From assembly GCA_015491905.1 (NCBI GenBank), contig WGGC01000008.1:1-34784 (forward strand): DNA of 34,784 nt, written 5' to 3'. Source of the DNA: Bacteroidales bacterium. Lineage in GTDB: Bacteria; Bacteroidota; Bacteroidia; Bacteroidales; F082. The translations under genes were made by a program, and so were the position numbers. The stretch's first letter is position 1, and the number at the start of each line of letters is the position of its first letter. The notes beneath the pieces were generated by a model. That model made no database searches and had not been told where the DNA came from. It was given only the letters and a program-made list of their open reading frames with translations. Below, piece by piece: positions 34,170-34,784 of this stretch.

Positions 34170-34625
34170 ATGAAAGTATTGTTTGTCGATTTGGAAAATG
34201 TATGTCGCTCTCCTATTGCAGAAGGAATTTTACGTGAAAAATTAAAGAATCTTAATATTGAAGGAGATGTTGATTCTGCCGGTTTCGAATCTTTTAATAT
34301 TAATGAACCACCTGACAAAAGAGTTGTTGAACTTGCTAATAAATATGGGTACACATTAACAGGTACGGCACGTATTTTTGTGACTGATGATTTTGAAAAA
34401 TTTGATAAAATTTTAGTCATGGATACAATTGCATATAACAAGGTAATGGAATTAGCAAAAAAGGACGACCATAAAAACAAGGTACAATATTTAATGTCAT
34501 ATGCTAATGGTGGAAAAAATGAATCTATTCCAAACCCCTATTATAGTGGAAATGCTGACTGTGAAATTATATTTCAAATGATTAATTTGGCTGTTGAAAA
34601 ATTAGCTGATGAGATTAAAAAGTAA
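34170..34625 (+). CDS. Low-molecular-weight tyrosine-phosphatase homologue, probably catalytically inactive
   Basis: A 151-residue LMW-PTP fold protein. The P-loop region reads LFVDLENVCRSPIAEG where active enzymes have LFVC(L/M)GNICRSPxAEG. The nucleophile Cys is Asp7, the Gly is Glu9, while Cys12, Arg13 and Ser14 remain. The C-terminal general-acid motif, normally (V/P)DPYY, is IPNPYY with Asn122 in place of the Asp. The rest of the fold is kept (SAGFESFNINEPPDKR, FDKILVMD). Both catalytic residues are thus lost together, suggesting a pseudophosphatase, perhaps binding phosphotyrosine-like ligands or a protein partner. It lies 85 bases after dnaA and before a PLP-enzyme gene. Confidence 0.9.
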   Translation: MKVLFVDLENVCRSPIAEGILREKLKNLNIEGDVDSAGFESFNINEPPDKRVVELANKYGYTLTGTARIFVTDDFEKFDKILVMDTIAYNKVMELAKKDDHKNKVQYLMSYANGGKNESIPNPYYSGNADCEIIFQMINLAVEKLADEIKK

Positions 34626-34637
34626 TTGTTTTAATAC

Positions 34638-34784
34638 ATGGATATTGTCGATGCGGACTTTGTTAAAGCATTAACCCGAATAAAGCCCTTTATTAATAGA
34701 ACCCCTGTTTTAACTTCTCATTATTTTGATAATTTGTTTAATAGCGAATTGTTTTTTAAATGTGAAAATTTTCAAAAGGCAGGT
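34638..34784 (+). CDS. Threonine/serine dehydratase-type PLP enzyme, N-terminal part (partial)
   Basis: The first 49 codons of a gene that runs past the window. They match the N-terminus of the fold-type II PLP family (threonine ammonia-lyase / serine racemase): RIKPFINRTPVLTS, then LFFKCENFQKAG, which precedes the PLP-lysine motif (usually GAFKFRGA) just beyond the window end. The start follows the phosphatase homologue by 12 bases on the same strand, so a shared transcript is likely. Exact specificity (threonine, serine or racemase) cannot be told from this fragment. Confidence 0.85.
   Translation, partial: MDIVDADFVKALTRIKPFINRTPVLTSHYFDNLFNSELFFKCENFQKAG

Noticed and set aside
1-34784. 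tRNA, rRNA, CRISPR arrays, insertion sequences, phage or defence genes
   Set aside because: I looked for T-loop motifs, regularly spaced repeats, transposase or integrase motifs and nuclease-helicase clusters on both strands and saw none.

Overview
The window looks like a piece of a Bacteroidota chromosome, most likely a Bacteroidales/Marinilabiliales-type marine or anaerobic lineage. The DNA is very AT-rich, Shine-Dalgarno sequences are essentially absent, and many genes are preceded by the Bacteroidota -7 promoter box TAnnTTTG. Gene content fits too: LytS/LytTR two-component genes, an OMP_b-brl_3-type TonB-family receptor, PorV-like and HhH-barrel outer-membrane proteins, a YbbR-coaE pair, DUF434, and PD40 proteins. 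I see no tRNA, rRNA, CRISPR array, phage or insertion sequence. Almost everything is chromosomal core or lineage-conserved content.

Layout. 1-4445 (+): the end of a LytS-like histidine kinase, its LytTR response regulator, a secreted CBM9/DOMON-like protein and a TonB-dependent-type outer-membrane receptor. 4500-9000: lipoate ligase (-), BipA/TypA GTPase with a downstream LEA-like lipoprotein (+), and an EamA transporter (-), the last two sharing a perfect bidirectional terminator. 9214-11724 (+): an old-yellow-enzyme/2,4-dienoyl-CoA-reductase-type flavoprotein with a methyltransferase. 11809-14785 (+): a PorV/FadL-like barrel and a large secreted helix-hairpin-helix/barrel protein, one base apart. 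14993-19649 (-): thioredoxin and a 1409-residue replicative polymerase DnaE that carries its own N-terminal DnaQ-type exonuclease. 20043-23270 (+): YbbR, CoaE, inositol-phosphatase-family enzyme, DUF2061 and macro domain. 23282-29047, mixed strands: DUF434/PIN-like protein, AroQ, glycosyltransferase 2, Idi, MscS channel, an unrecognised protein and a TPMT-family methyltransferase. 29335-34784: MurQ, a PD40 propeller, a membrane-anchored unknown, YigZ, DnaA, an LMW-PTP homologue and the start of a threonine/serine-dehydratase-type PLP enzyme.

Most notable. The low-molecular-weight tyrosine phosphatase homologue next to dnaA has lost both the nucleophilic Cys (now Asp7) and the general-acid Asp (now Asn122) and is probably a pseudophosphatase. 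The HhH-barrel/PorV-like pair puts a DNA-binding-type motif outside the cytoplasm, next to two barrels. DnaE combines a fused DnaQ exonuclease with a PHP domain whose visible metal ligands are intact. DnaA has Ser in place of the first P-loop Gly. Two long inverted repeats (17 and 21 bases) sit in convergent intergenic regions. I did not find a clear multi-gene defence or mobile system. The HhH/barrel pair is the best candidate for an uncharacterised machine, and this is an inference.
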